DNA of 64,000 nucleotides from Flabesymbios commensalis (taxonomy: Eukaryota; Annelida; Polychaeta; Terebellida; Flabelligeridae), in the NCBI GenBank assembly GCA_964017125.1, contig OZ024908.1, positions 80,599,499 to 80,663,498 of the forward strand, read 5' to 3'. Below the pieces are notes generated by a model. It was given only the letters and a program-made list of their open reading frames with translations. It did no database searches and was not told where the DNA came from. Both the position numbers and the translations under genes were made by a program. This document shows, piece by piece, positions 25,612 through 39,155 of the stretch. Each line of letters starts with the position of its first letter. The stretch's first letter is position 1.

Positions 25612-28600
25612 AAAATTTCACACTAATGTTATTAATAACTTTTGAAGTACTTAATCAATCTTCGCCAAATTTACAGGGCAGTTGCCGTAGTGCCAGCCGA
25701 TGGTGCCTGCAAAATCACATGGAAAACGGTTGAGAATTGACGTCTGAATTGACGTCTAAATGAATAACTTTTAAAAATACTCAATCAAATTCATCACTAT
25801 TCTCATTGATAACTTTTGAAGTAATCGATGAAACTCCGCCAAATTTACAGGGCAGTTGCCGTAAGACCAGCCGATGGTGCCTGCAAAATTACATAGAAAA
25901 CGGTTGAAAATTGACGTCTGAATTGACGTCTAAATGAATAACTTTTAAAAATATTCAATCAAATTTTACACTAATCTCATTAATAACTTTTGAAGTAATT
26001 AATGAAACTCCGCCAAATTTACAGGGCAATTGCCGTAGTACCAGCCGATGGCGCCTGCAATATTACATGAAAAACGGTTTAGAATTAACGTCTGAATTGA
26101 TGTCTAAATGAATAACTTTTGAAATACTCAATCAAATTTCGCACTAATCTCATTAATAACTTTTGAAGTAGTCAATGAAACGTCGACAAATTCACAGGGC
26201 GATTGTCGTAGTACCAGCCGATGGTGCCTGCAAAATTACATGGAAAACGGTTGAGAATTGACGTCTGAATTGACGTCTCAATGAATAACTTTTAAAAATA
26301 CTCAATCAAATTTCACACTAATCTCATTAATAACTTTTGAAGTAATCAATGAAACTCCGCCAAATTTACAGGGCAGTTGCCGTAATACCTGCCGATGGTG
26401 CCTGCAAAATTACATGGAAAACGGTTAAGAATTGACGTCTGAATTGACGTCTAAATGATTTTTTTTTTTAAATACTCAATCAAATTTCACACTAATCTCA
26501 TTAATAACTTTTGAAGTAATCAATGAAACTCCGCCAAATTTACAGAGCAGTTGCCGTAAGACCAGCCGATGGTGCCTGCAAAATTACATAGAAAACGGTT
26601 AAAAATTGACGTCTGAATTGACGTCTAAATGAATAACTTTTAAAAATACTCAATCAAATTTTACACTAATCTCATTAATAACTTTTGAAGTAATTAATGA
26701 AACTCCGCCAAATTTACAGGGCAATTGCCGTAGTACCAGCCGATGGCGCCTGCAATATTACATGAAAAACGGTTGAGAATTAACGTCTGAATTGATGTCT
26801 AAATGAATAACTTTTGAAATACTCAAACAAATTTCGCACTAATCTCATTAATAACTTTTGAAGTAGTCAATGAAACGTCGACAAATTCACAGGGCAGTTG
26901 CAGTAATACCTGCCGATGGTGCCTGCAGAATTACATGGAAAACGGTTGAGAATTGACGTCTGAATTGACGTCTAAATGAAAAACTTTTAAAAATACTCAA
27001 TCAAATTTCACACTAATCTCATTAATAACTTTTGAAGTAATCAATGAAACTCCGCCAAATTTACAGGGCAGTTGCCGTAAGACCAGCCGATGGTGCCTGC
27101 AAAATTACATGGAAAACGGATGAAAATTGACGTCTGAATTGACGTCAAAATGAATAACTTTTGAAATACTCAATCAAATTTTACACTAATCTCAATAATA
27201 ACTTTCGAAGTGGTCGATGAAACGTCGACAAATTCACAGGGCAGTTGCCGTAGTACCAGCCAATGGCGCCTGCAAAATTACATGGAAAACGGTTGAGAAT
27301 TGACGTCTGAATTGACGTTTAAATGAATAACTTTTAAAAATACTCAATCAAATTTTACACTAATCTCATTAATAACTTTTAAAGTAATCAATGAAACTTC
27401 GCCAAATTGACAGGGCAGTTTCCGTAATACCAGCCGATGGCGCCTGCAAAATTACATGAAAAACAGTTGAGAATTAACGTCTGACTTGACGTCTAAATGA
27501 ATAACTTTTGAAATACTCAATCAAATTTCACACTAATCTCAATAATAACTTTTGAAGTAATCAATGAAACTCCGCCAATTTTACAGGGCAGTTGCCGTAA
27601 TACCTGCCGATGGTGCCTGCAAAATTACATGGAAAACGGTTGAGAATTGACGTCTGAATTGACGTCTAAATGAAAAACTTTTAAAAATACTCAATCAAAT
27701 TTCACACTAATCTCATTAATAACTTTTGAAGTAATCAATGAAACTCCGCCAAATTTACAGGGCAGCTGCCGTAAGACCAGCCGATGGTGCCTGCAAAATT
27801 ACATAGAAAACGGTGGAAAATTGACGTCTGAATTGACGTCTAAATGAATAATTTTTAAAAATACTCAATCAAATTTTACACTAATCTCATTAATAACTTT
27901 TGAAGTAATTAATGAAACTCCGCCAAATTTACAGGGCAATTGCCGTAGTACCAGCCGATGGCGCCTGCAATATTACATGAAAAACGGTTAAGAATTAACG
28001 TCTGAATTGATGTCCAAATGAATAACTTTTAAAATACTCAATCAAATTTCGCACTAATCTCATTAATAACTTTTGAAGTAGTCAATGAAACGTCGACAAA
28101 TTCACAGGGCAGTTGCCGTAGTACCAGCCGATGGTGCCTGCAAAATTACATGGAAAACGATGAGAATTGACGTCTGAATTGACGTCTAAATGAATAACTT
28201 TTAAAAATACTCAATCAAATTTTAAACTATTCTCATTAATAACTTTTGAAGTAATCAATGAAACTCCACCAAATTTACAGGGCAGTTGCCGTAAGACCAG
28301 CCGATGGTGCCTGCAAAATTACATGGAAAACGGTTGAAAATTGACGTCTGAATTGACGTCTAAATGAATAACTTTTGAAATACTCAATCAAATTTTACAC
28401 TAATCTCAATAATAACTTTCGAAGTGGTCGATGAAACGTCGACAAATTCACAGGGCAGTTGCCGTAGTACCAGCCGATGGCGCCTGCAAAATTACATGGA
28501 AAACGGTTGAGAATTGACGTCTGAATTGACGTTTAAATGAATAACTTTTAAAAATACTCAATCAAATTTTACACTAATCTCATTAATAACTTTTAAAGTA

Positions 28601-29775
28601 ATCAATGAAACTTCGCCAAATTGACAGGGCAGTTTCCGTAATACCAGCCGATGGCGCCTGCAAAATTACATGAAAAACAGTTGAGAATTAACGTCTGACT
28701 TGACGTCTAAATGAATAACTTTTGAAATACTCAATCAAATTTCACACTAATCTCAATAATAACTTTTGAAGTAGTCAATGAAACGTCGACAAATTCACAG
28801 GGCAATTGTCGTAGTACCAGCCGATGGTGCCTGCAAAATTACATGGATAACGGTTGAGAATTGACGTCTGAATTGACGTCTAAATGAATAACTTTTTAAA
28901 ATACTCAATCAAATTTCACACTAATCTCTTTAATAACTTTTGAAGTAATCAATGAAACTCCGCCAAATTTACAGGGCAGCTGCCGTAAGACCAGCCGATG
29001 GTGCCTGCAAAATTACATGGAAAACGGTTGAAAATTGACGTCTGAATTGACGTCTAAATGAATAACTTTTAAAAATACTCAATCAAATTTTACACTAATC
29101 TCATTAATAACTTTTGAAGTAATTAATGAAACTCCGCCAAATTTACAGGGCAATTGCCGTAGTACCAGCCGATGGCGCCTGCAATATTACATGAAAAACG
29201 GTTAAGAATTAACGTCTGAATTGATGTCCAAATGAATAACTTTTGAAATACTCAATCAAATTTCGCACTAATCTCAATAATAACTTTCGAAGTGGTCGAT
29301 GAAACGTCGACAAATTCACAGGGCAGTTGCCGTAGTACCAGCCGATGGCGCCTGCAAAATTACATGGAAAACGGTTGAGAATTGACGTCTGAATTGACGT
29401 TTAAATGAATAACTTTTAAAAATACTCAATCAAATTTTACACTAATCTCATTAATAACTTTTAAAGTAATCAATGAAACTTCGCCAAATTGACAGGGCAG
29501 TTTCCGTAATACCAGCCGATGGCGCCTGCAAAATTACATGAAAAACAGTTGAGAATTAACGTCTGACTTGACGTTTAAATGAATAACTTTTGAAATACTC
29601 AATCAAATTTCACACTAATCTCAATAATAACTTTTGAAGTAGTCAATGAAACGTCGACAAATTCACAGGGCAATTGTCGTAGTACCAGCCGATGGTGCCT
29701 GCAAAATTACATGGATAACGGTTGAGAATTGACGTCTGAATTGACGTCTAAATGAATAACTTTTAAAAATACTCA

Positions 29776-32700
29776 ATCAAATTTCACACTAATCTCATTA
29801 ATAACTTTTGAAGTAATCAATGAAACTCCGTCAAATTTACAGGGCAGTTGCCGTATATACCTGCCGATGGTGCTTGCAAAATTACATGGAAAACGGTTGA
29901 GAATTAACGTCTGAATTGACGTCTAAATGAATAACTTTTAAAAATACTCAATCAAATTTCACACTAATCTCATTAATAACTTTTGAAGTAATCAATGAAA
30001 CTCCGCCAAATTTACAGGGCAGTTAGCGTAATACCTGCCGATGGTGCCTGCAAAATTACATGGAAAACGGTTGAGAATTGACGTCTGAATTGACGTCTAA
30101 ATGAAAAACTTTTAAAAATACTCAATCAAATTTCACACTAATCTCATTAATAACTTTTGAAGTAATCAATGAAACTCCGCTAAATTTACAGGGCAGCTGC
30201 CGTAAGACCAGCCGATGGTGCCTGCAAAATTACATGGATAACGGTTGAGAATTGACGTCTGAATTGACGTCTAAATGAATAACTTTTAAAAATACTCAAT
30301 CAAATTTCACACTAATCTCATTAATACCTTTTGAAGTAATCAATGAAACTCCGCCAAATTTACAGGGCAGTTGCCGTAATACCTGCCGATGGTGCCTGCA
30401 AAATTACATGGAAAACGGTTGAGAATTGACGTCTGAATTGACGTCTAAATGAATTTTTTTTAAAAATACTCAATCAAATTTTACACTAATCTCATTAATA
30501 ACTTTTGAAGTAATCAATGAAACTCCGCCAAATTTACAGGGCAGCTGCCGTAAGACCAGCCGATGGTGCCTGCAAAATTACATGGAAAACGGTTGAAAAT
30601 TGACGTCTGAATTGACGTCTAAATGAATAACTTTTAAAAATACTCAATCAAATTTTACACTAATCTCATTAATAACTTTTGAAGTAATTAATGAAACTCC
30701 GCCAAATTTACAGGGCAATTGCCGTAGTACCAGCCGATGGCGCCTGCAATATTACATGAAAAACGGTTAAGAATTAACGTCTGAATTGATGTCCAAATGA
30801 ATAACTTTTGAAATACTCAATCAAATTTCGCACTAATCTCAATAATAACTTTCGAAGTGGTCGATGAAACGTCGACAAATTCACAGGGCAGATGCCGTAG
30901 TACCAGCCGATGGCGCCTGCAAAATTACATGGAAAACGGTTGAGAATTGACGTCTGAATTGACGTTTAAATGAATAACTTTTAAAAATACTCAATCAAAT
31001 TTTACACTAATCTCATTAATAACTTTTAAAGTAATCAATGAAACTTCGCCAAATTGACAGGGCAGTTTCCGTAATACCAGCCGATGGCGCCTGCAAAATT
31101 ACATGAAAAACAGTTGAGAATTAACGTCTGACTTGACGTCTAAATGAATAACTTTTGAAATACTCAATCAAATTTCACACTAATCTCAATAATAACTTTT
31201 GAAGTAGTCAATGAAACGTCGACAAATTCACAGGGCAATTGTCGTAGTACCAGCCGATGGTGCCTGCAAAATTACATGGATAACGGTTGAGAATTGACGT
31301 CTGAATTGACGTCTAAATGAATAACTTTTAAAAATACTCAATCAAATTTCACACTAATCTCATTAATAACTTTTGAAGTAATCAATGAAACTCCGTCAAA
31401 TTTACAGGGCAGTTGCCGTAATACCTGCCGATGGTGCTTGCAAAATTACATGGAAAACGGTTGAGAATTAACGTCTGAATTGACGTCTAAATGAATAACT
31501 TTTAAAAATACTCAATCAAATTTCACACTAATCTCATTAATAACTTTTGAAGTAATCAATGAAACTCCGCCAAATTTACAGGGCAGTTAGCGTAATACCT
31601 GCCGATGGTGCCTGCAAAATTACATGGAAAACGGTTGAGAATTGACGTCTGAATTGACGTCTAAATGAAAAACTTTTAAAAATACTCAATCAAATTTCAC
31701 ACTAATCTCATTAATAACTTTTGAAGTAATCAATGAAACTCCGCTAAATTTACAGGGCAGCTGCCGTAAGACCAGCCGATGGTGCCTGCAAAATTACATG
31801 GATAACGGTTGAGAATTGACGTCTGAATTGACGTCTAAATGAATAACTTTTAAAAATACTCAATCAAATTTCACACTAATCTCATTAATACCTTTTGAAG
31901 TAATCAATGAAACTCCGCCAAATTTACAGGGCAGTTGCCGTAATACCTGCCGATGGTGCCTGCAAAATTACATGGAAAACGGTTGAGAATTGACGTCTGA
32001 ATTGACGTCTAAATGAATTTTTTTTAAAAATACTCAATCAAATTTCACACTAATCTCATTAATAACTTTTGAAGTAATCAATGAAACTCCGCCAAATTTA
32101 CAGGGCAGCTGCCGTAAGACCAGCCGATGGTGCCTGCAAAATCACATGGAAAACGGTTGAAAATTGACGTCTGAATTGACGTCTAAATGAATAACTTTTA
32201 AAAATACTCAATCAAATTTTACACTAATCTCATTAATAACTTTTGAAGTAATTAATGAAACTCCGCCAAATTTACAGAGCAATTGCCGTAGTACCAGCCG
32301 ATGGCGCCTGCAATATTACATGAAAAACGGTTAAGAATTAACGTCTGAATTGATGTCCAAATGAATAACTTTTGAAATACTCAATCAAATTTCGCACTAA
32401 TCTCAATAATAACTTTCGAAGTGGTCGATGAAACGTCGACAAATTCACAGGGCAGTTGCCGTAGTACCAGCCGATGGCGCCTGCAAAATTACATGGAAAA
32501 CGGTTGAGAATTGACGTCTGAATTGACGTTTAAATGAATAACTTTTAAAAATACTCAATCAAATTTTACACTAATCTCATTAATAACTTTTAAAGTAATC
32601 AATGAAACTTCGCCAAATTGACAGGGCAGTTTCCGTAATACCAGCCGATGGCGCCTGCAAAATTACATGAAAAACAGTTGAGAATTAACGTCTGACTTGA

Positions 32701-32904
32701 CGTCTAAATGAATAACTTTTGAAATACTCAATCAAATTTCACACTAATCTCAATAATAACTTTTGAAGTAGTCAATGAAACGTCGACAAATTCACAGGGC
32801 AATTGTCGTAGTACCAGCCGATGGTGCCTGCAAAATTACATGGATAACGGTTGAGAATTGACGTCTGAATTGACGTCTAAATGAATAACTTTTAAAAATA
32901 CTCA
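29776..32904 (+). repeat. 9-monomer HOR (1,564-1,565 bp), two tandem copies
   Basis: Copies are 29776-31340 (1,565 bp) and 31341-32904 (1,564 bp). The extra base lies in GTATATACCTGCC near 29853, where copy 2 has GTAATACCTGCC. Order is B-B-(E/D)-B-E-F-A-C-D. Markers carried by the cassette are CTCCGTCAAATTT, GGGCAGTTAGCGTAATACC, CCGCTAAATT, TTAATACCTTTTGAAG and a T-run. Single copies of the same cassette lie at 35856-37419, 42280-43843 and 46274-47837. Confidence 0.92.
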
Positions 32905-35900
32905 ATCAAATTTCACACTAATCTCATTAATAACTTTTGAAGTAATCAATGAAACTTCGCCAAATTGACAGGGCAGTTTCCGTAATACCAGCCGATGGCG
33001 CCTGCAAAATTACATGAAAAACAGTTGAGAATTAACGTCTGACTTGACGTCTAAATGAATAACTTTTGAAATACTCAATCAAATTTCACACTAATCTCAA
33101 TAATAACTTTTGAAGTAGTCAATGAAACGTCGACAAATTCACAGGGCAATTGTCGTAGTACCAGCCGATGGTGCCTGCAAAATTACATGGATAACGGTTG
33201 AGAATTGACGTCTGAATTGACGTCTAAATGAATAACTTTTTAAAATACTCAATCAAATTTCACACTAATCTCATTAATAACTTTTGAAGTAATCAATGAA
33301 ACTCCGCCAAATTTACAGGGCAGCTGCCGTAAGACCAGCCGATGGTGCCTGCAAAATTACATGGAAAACGGTTGAAAATTGACGTCTGAATTGACGTCTA
33401 AATGAATAACTTTTAAAAATACTCAATCAAATTTTACACTAATCTCATTAATAACTTTTGAAGTAATTAATGAAACTCCGCCAAATTTACAGGGCAATTG
33501 CCGTAGTACCAGCCGATGGCGCCTGCAATATTACATGAAAAACGGTTAAGAATTAACGTCTGAATTGATGTCCAAATGAATAACTTTTGAAATACTCAAT
33601 CAAATTTCGCACTAATCTCAATAATAACTTTCGAAGTGGTCGATGAAACGTCGACAAATTCACAGGGCAGTTGCCGTAGTACCAGCCGATGGCGCCTGCA
33701 AAATTACATGGAAAACGGTTGAGAATTGACGTCTGAATTGACGTTTAAATGAATAACTTTTAAAAATACTCAATCAAATTTTACACTAATCTCATTAATA
33801 ACTTTTAAAGTAATCAATGAAACTTCGCCAAATTGACAGGGCAGTTTCCGTAATACCAGCCGATGGCGCCTGCAAAATTACATGAAAAACGGTTGAAAAT
33901 TGACGTCTGAATTGACGTCTAAATGAATAACTTTTAAAAATACTCAATCAAATTTTACACTATTCTCATTAATAACTTTTGACGTAATCAATGAAACTCC
34001 GCCAAATTTACAGGGCAGTTGCCGTAAGACCAGCCGATGGTGCCTGCAAAATTACATGGAAAACGGATGAAAATTGACGTCTGAATTGACGTCTAAATGA
34101 ATAACTTTTGAAATACTCAATCAAATTTTACACTAATCTCAATAATAACTTTCGTAGTGGTCGATGAAACGTCGACAAATTCACAGGGCAGTTGCCGTAG
34201 TACCAGCCGATGGCGCCTGCAAAATTACATGGAAAACGGTTGAAAATTGACGTCTGAATTGACGTCTAAATGAATAACTTTTAAAAATACTCAATCAAAT
34301 TTTACACTAATCTCATTAATAACTTTTGAAGTAATTAATGAAACCCCGCCAAATTAACAGGGCAATTGCCGTAGTACCAGCCGATGGCGCCTGCAATATT
34401 ACATGAAAAACGGTTAAGAATTCACGTCTGAATTGATGTCCAAATGAATAACTTTTGAAATACTCAATCAAATTTTGCACTAATCTCAATAATAACTTTC
34501 GAAGTGGTCGATGAAACGTCGACAAATTCACAGGGCAGTTGCCGTAGTACCAGCCGATGGCGCCTGCAAAATTACATGGAAAACGGTTGAGAATTGACGT
34601 CTGAATTGACGTTTAAATGAATAACTTTTAAAAATACTCAATCAAATTTTACACTAATCTCATTAATAACTTTTAAAGTAATCAATGAAACTTCGCCAAA
34701 TTGACAGGGCAGTTTCCGTAATACCAGCCGATGGCGCCTGCAAAATTACATGAAAAACAGTTGAGAATTAACGTCTGACTTGACGTCTAAATGAATAACT
34801 TTTGAAATACTCAATCAAATTTCACACTAATCTCAATAATAACTTTTGAAGTAGTCAATGAAACGTCGACAAATTCACAGGGCAATTGTCGTAGTACCAG
34901 CCGATGGTGCCTGCAAAATTACATGGATAACGGTTGAGAATTGACGTCTGAATTGACGTCTAAATGAATAACTTTTTAAAATACTCAATCAAATTTCACA
35001 CTAATCTCTTTAATAACTTTTGAAGTAATCAATGAAACTCCGCCAAATTTACAGGGCAGCTGCCGTAAGACCAGCCGATGGTGCCTGCAAAATTACATGG
35101 AAAACGGTTGAAAATTGACGTCTGAATTGACGTCTAAATGAATAACTTTTAAAAATACTCAATCAAATTTTACACTAATCTCATTAATAACTTTTGAAGT
35201 AATTAATGAAACTCCGCCAAATTTACAGGGCAATTGCCGTAGTACCAGCCGATGGCGCCTGCAATATTACATGAAAAACGGTTAAGAATTAACGTCTGAA
35301 TTGATGTCCAAATGAATAACTTTTGAAATACTCAATCAAATTTCGCACTAATCTCAATAATAACTTTCGAAGTGGTCGATGAAACGTCGACAAATTCACA
35401 GGGCAGTTGCCGTAGTACCAGCCGATGGCGCCTGCAAAATTACATGGAAAACGGTTGAGAATTGACGTCTGAATTGACGTTTAAATGAATAACTTTTAAA
35501 AATACTCAATCAAATTTTACACTAATCTCATTAATAACTTTTAACGTAATCAATGAAACTTCGCCAAATTGACAGGGCAGTTTCCGTAATACCAGCCGAT
35601 GGCGCCTGCAAAATTACATGAAAAACAGTTGAGAATTAACGTCTGACTTGACGTCTAAATGAATAACTTTTGAAATACTCAATCAAATTTCACACTAATC
35701 TCAATAATAACTTTTGAAGTAGTCAATGAAACGTCGACAAATTCACAGGGCAATTGTCGTAGTACCAGCCGATGGTGCCTGCAAAATTACATGGATAACG
35801 GTTGAGAATTGACGTCTGAATTGACGTCTAAATGAATAACTTTTAAAAATACTCAATCAAATTTCACACTAATCTCATTAATAACTTTTGAAGTAATCAA

Positions 35901-36551
35901 TGAAACTCCGTCAAATTTACAGGGCAGTTGCCGTAATACCTGCCGATGGTGCTTGCAAAATTACATGGAAAACGGTTGAGAATTAACGTCTGAATTGACA
36001 TCTAAATGAATAACTTTTAAAAATACTCAATCAAATTTCACACTAATCTCATTAATAACTTTTGAAGTAATCAATGAAACTCCGCCAAATTTACAGGGCA
36101 GTTAGCGTAATACCTGCCGATGGTGCCTGCAAAATTACATGGAAAACGGTTGAGAATTGACGTCTGAATTGACGTCTAAATGAAAAACTTTTAAAAATAC
36201 TCAATCAAATTTCACACTAATCTCATTAATAACTTTTGAAGTAATCAATGAAACTCCGCTAAATTTACAGGGCAGCTGCCGTAAGACCAGCCGATGGTGC
36301 CTGCAAAATTACATGGATAACGGTTGAGAATTGACGTCTGAATTGACGTCTAAATGAATAACTTTTAAAAATACTCAATCAAATTTCACACTAATCTCAT
36401 TAATACCTTTTGAAGTAATCAATGAAACTCCGCCAAATTTACAGGACAGTTGCCGTAATACCTGCCGATGGTGCCTGCAAAAGTACATGGAAAACGGTTG
36501 AGAATTGACGTCTGAATTGACGTCTAAATGAATTTTTTTTAAAAATACTCA
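32905..36551 (+). repeat. Rearranged block between the 9-mer and 7-mer arrays
   Basis: The order begins (B/C)-D-E-F-A, then a C/E hybrid (ATGAAAAACGGTTGAAAATT near 33885) leads into an older-looking E-A-F-A run with private markers TTTTGACGTAATC (33981) and AAGAATTCACGTC (34419). C-D-E-F-A-C-D follows, and then a 9-mer cassette begins at 35856. The older-looking run recurs at about 19.4, 44.0 and 48.0 kb. No gene is present; a 71-codon minus-strand frame at 34316-34531 is explained under rejections. Confidence 0.85.
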
Positions 36552-37419
36552 ATCAAATTTCACACTAATCTCATTAATAACTTTTGAAGTAATCAATGAA
36601 ACTCCGCCAAATTTACAGGGCAGCTGCCGTAAGACCAGCCGATGGTGCCTGCAAAATTACATGGAAAACGGTTGAAAATTGACGTCTGAATTGACGTCTA
36701 AATGAATAACTTTTAAAAATACTCAATCAAATTTTACACTAATCTCATTAATAACTTTTGAAGTAATTAATGAAACTCCGCCAAATTTACAGGGCAATTG
36801 CCGTAGTACCAGCCGATGGCGCCTGCAATATTACATGAAAAACGGTTAAGAATTAACGTCTGAATTGATGTCCAAATGAATAACTTTTGAAATACTCAAT
36901 TAAATTTCGCACTAATCTCAATAATAACTTTCGAAGTGGTCGATGAAACGTCGACAAATTCACAGGGCAGTTGCCGTAGTACCAGCCGATGGCGCCTTTA
37001 AAATTACATGGAAAACGGTTGAGAATTGACGTCTGAATTGACGTTTAAATGAATAACTTTTAAAAATACTCAATCAAATTTTACACTAATCTCATTAATA
37101 ACTTTTAAAGTAATCAATGAAACTTCGCCAAATTGACAGGGCAGTTTCCGTAATACCAGCCGATGGCGCCTGCAAAATTACATGAAAAACAGTTGAGAAT
37201 TAACGTCTGACTTGACGTCTAAATGAATAACTTTTGAAATACTCAATCAAATTTCACACTAATCTCAATAATAACTTTTGAAGTAGTCAATGAAACGTCG
37301 ACAAATTCACAGGGCAATTGTCGTAGTACCAGCCGATGGTGCCTGCAAAATTACATGGATAACGGTTGAGAATTGACGTCTGAATTGACGTCTAAATGAA
37401 TAACTTTTAAAAATACTCA
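35856..37419 (+). repeat. Single 9-mer cassette joining the 7-mer array
   Basis: This 1,564-bp B-B-(E/D)-B-E-F-A-C-D cassette matches those at 29776 and 31341, including the GTTAGCG, CCGCTAAATT and TAATACCTTTTG markers. Its last five monomers (E-F-A-C-D, 36552-37419) are also the first five of the 7-mer array. A copy-specific CGCCTTTAAAATT at 36996 is repeated once, 1,215 bp later at 38211, in the first full 7-mer. This shows how the 7-mer array grew out of the cassette's tail. Confidence 0.88.
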
Positions 37420-38634
37420 ATCAAATTTCACACTAATCTCATTAATAACTTTTGAAGTAATCAATGAAACTTCGCCAAATTGACAGGGCAGTTTCCGTAA
37501 TACCAGCCGATGGCGCCTGCAAAATTACATGAAAAACAGTTGAGAATTAACGTCTGACTTGACGTCTAAATGAATAACTTTTGAAATACTCAATCAAATT
37601 TCACACTAATCTCAATAATAACTTTTGAAGTAGTCAATGAAACGTCGACAAATTCACAGGGCAATTGTCGTAGTACCAGCCGATGGTGCCTGCAAAATTA
37701 CATGGATAACGGTTGAGAATTGACGTCTGAATTGACGTCTAAAGGAATAACTTTTTAAAATACTCAATCAAATTTCACACTAATCTCATTAATAACTTTT
37801 GAAGTAATCAATGAAACTCCGCCAAATTTACAGGGCAGCTGCCGTAAGACCAGCCGATGGTGCCTGCAAAATTACATGGAAAACGGTTGAAAATTGACGT
37901 CTGAATTGACGTCTAAATGAATAACTTTTAAAAATACTCAATCAAATTTTACACTAATCTCATTAATAACTTTTGAAGTAATTAATGAAACTCCGCCAAA
38001 TTTACAGGGCAATTGCCGTAGTACCAGCCGATGGCGCCTGCAATATTACATGAAAAACGGTTAAGAATTAACGTCTGAATTGATGTCCAAATGAATAACT
38101 TTTGTAATACTCAATCAAATTTCGCACTAATCTCAATAATAACTTTCGAAGTGGTCGATGAAACGTCGACAAATTCACAGGGCAGTTGCCGTAGTACCAG
38201 CCGATGGCGCCTTTAAAATTACATGGAAAACGGTTGAGAATTGACGTCTGAATTGACGTTTAAATGAATAACTTTTAAAAATACTCAATCAAATTTTACA
38301 CTAATCTCATTAATAACTTTTAAAGTAATCAATGAAACTTCGCCAAATTGACAGGGCAGTTTCCGTAATACCGGCCGATGGCGCCTGCAAAATTACATGA
38401 AAAACAGTTGAGAATTAACGTCTGACTTGACGTCTAAATGAATAACTTTTGAAATACTCAATCAAATTTCACACTAATCTCAATAATAACTTTTGAAGTA
38501 GTCAATGAAACGTCGACAAATTCACAGGGCAATTGTCGTAGTACCAGCCGATGGTGCCTGCAAAATTACATGGATAACGGTTGAGAATTGACGTCTGAAT
38601 TGACGTCTAAATGAATAACTTTTAAAAATACTCA

Positions 38635-38807
38635 ATCAAATTTCACACTAATCTCATTAATAACTTTTGAAGTAATCAATGAAACTTCGCCAAATTGACA
38701 GGGCAGTTTCCGTAATACCAGCCGATGGCGCCTGCAAAATTACATGAAAAACAGTTGAGAATTAACGTCTGACTTGACGTCTAAATGAATAACTTTTGAA
38801 ATACTCA
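38635..38807 (+). repeat. B/C hybrid monomer opening the 7-mer HOR
   Basis: The first 45 to 50 bp are type B-like (TTTCACACTAATCTCATT, TTTTGAAGTAATCAATG). The rest is type C (CTTCGCCAAATTGACAGG, GGCAGTTTCCG, AAAACAGTTGAG, CTGACTTGACG). The switch falls around GAAACT, where B and C are identical. In the basic order this is what an unequal exchange between B and C would make, turning D-B-E into D-(B/C)-D-E. The same hybrid opens each copy of the 36.6-42.3 kb 7-mer and also occurs at 32905. Confidence 0.8.
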
Positions 38808-38981
38808 ATCAAATTTCACACTAATCTCAATAATAACTTTTGAAGTAGTCAATGAAACGTCGACAAATTCACAGGGCAATTGTCGTAGTACCAGCCGATG
38901 GTGCCTGCAAAATTACATGGATAACGGTTGAGAATTGACGTCTGAATTGACGTCTAAATGAATAACTTTTTAAAATACTCA

Positions 38982-39155
38982 ATCAAATTTCACACTAATC
39001 TCATTAATAACTTTTGAAGTAATCAATGAAACTCCGCCAAATTTACAGGGCAGCTGCCGTAAGACCAGCCGATGGTGCCTGCAAAATTACATGGAAAACG
39101 GTTGAAAATTGACGTCTGAATTGACGTCTAAATGAATAACTTTTAAAAATACTCA
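38982..39155 (+). repeat. Type E monomer (representative, 174 bp)
   Basis: Type E is marked by GTAATCAATGAAACTCCG, GGGCAGCTGCCGTAAGACC and CGGTTGAAAATTGACG. The GGCAGCTGCC segment is a perfect 10-bp palindrome. Left-half forms have GGCAGTTGCC with GTAAGACC, an ATTCATCACTATTCTC start, or a CGGATGAAAATTG ending. Type E is nearly always followed by type F. It opens the basic E-F-A-C-D-B unit as I number it. Confidence 0.9.

Larger units (their letters stand above)
18533..29775 (+). repeat. Mosaic satellite block with two truncated monomers
   Basis: About 65 monomers, a patchwork of blocks found elsewhere. About 20.36-22.3 kb matches 11.27-13.2 kb (offset 9,089). About 23.38-23.9 kb matches from 12.67 kb (offset 10,717). 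25.49-28.36 kb matches 13.56-16.42 kb (offset 11,934 to 11,938). 19.37-20.36 kb recurs near 33.9-34.9 kb (offset 14,546). The GGATAACGG form of type D first appears at 28.84 kb, so the last kilobase is transitional to the homogenised right half. No gene is present. Confidence 0.9.

Noticed and set aside
34316-34531. 71-codon open frame on the minus strand
   Set aside because: It spans more than one satellite monomer, and its translation repeats itself (YFKSY twice) because the DNA does. It is open because AATTAACG has become AATTCACG near 34419, removing a TAA on the minus strand. No start context, domain or codon signal suggests a gene.
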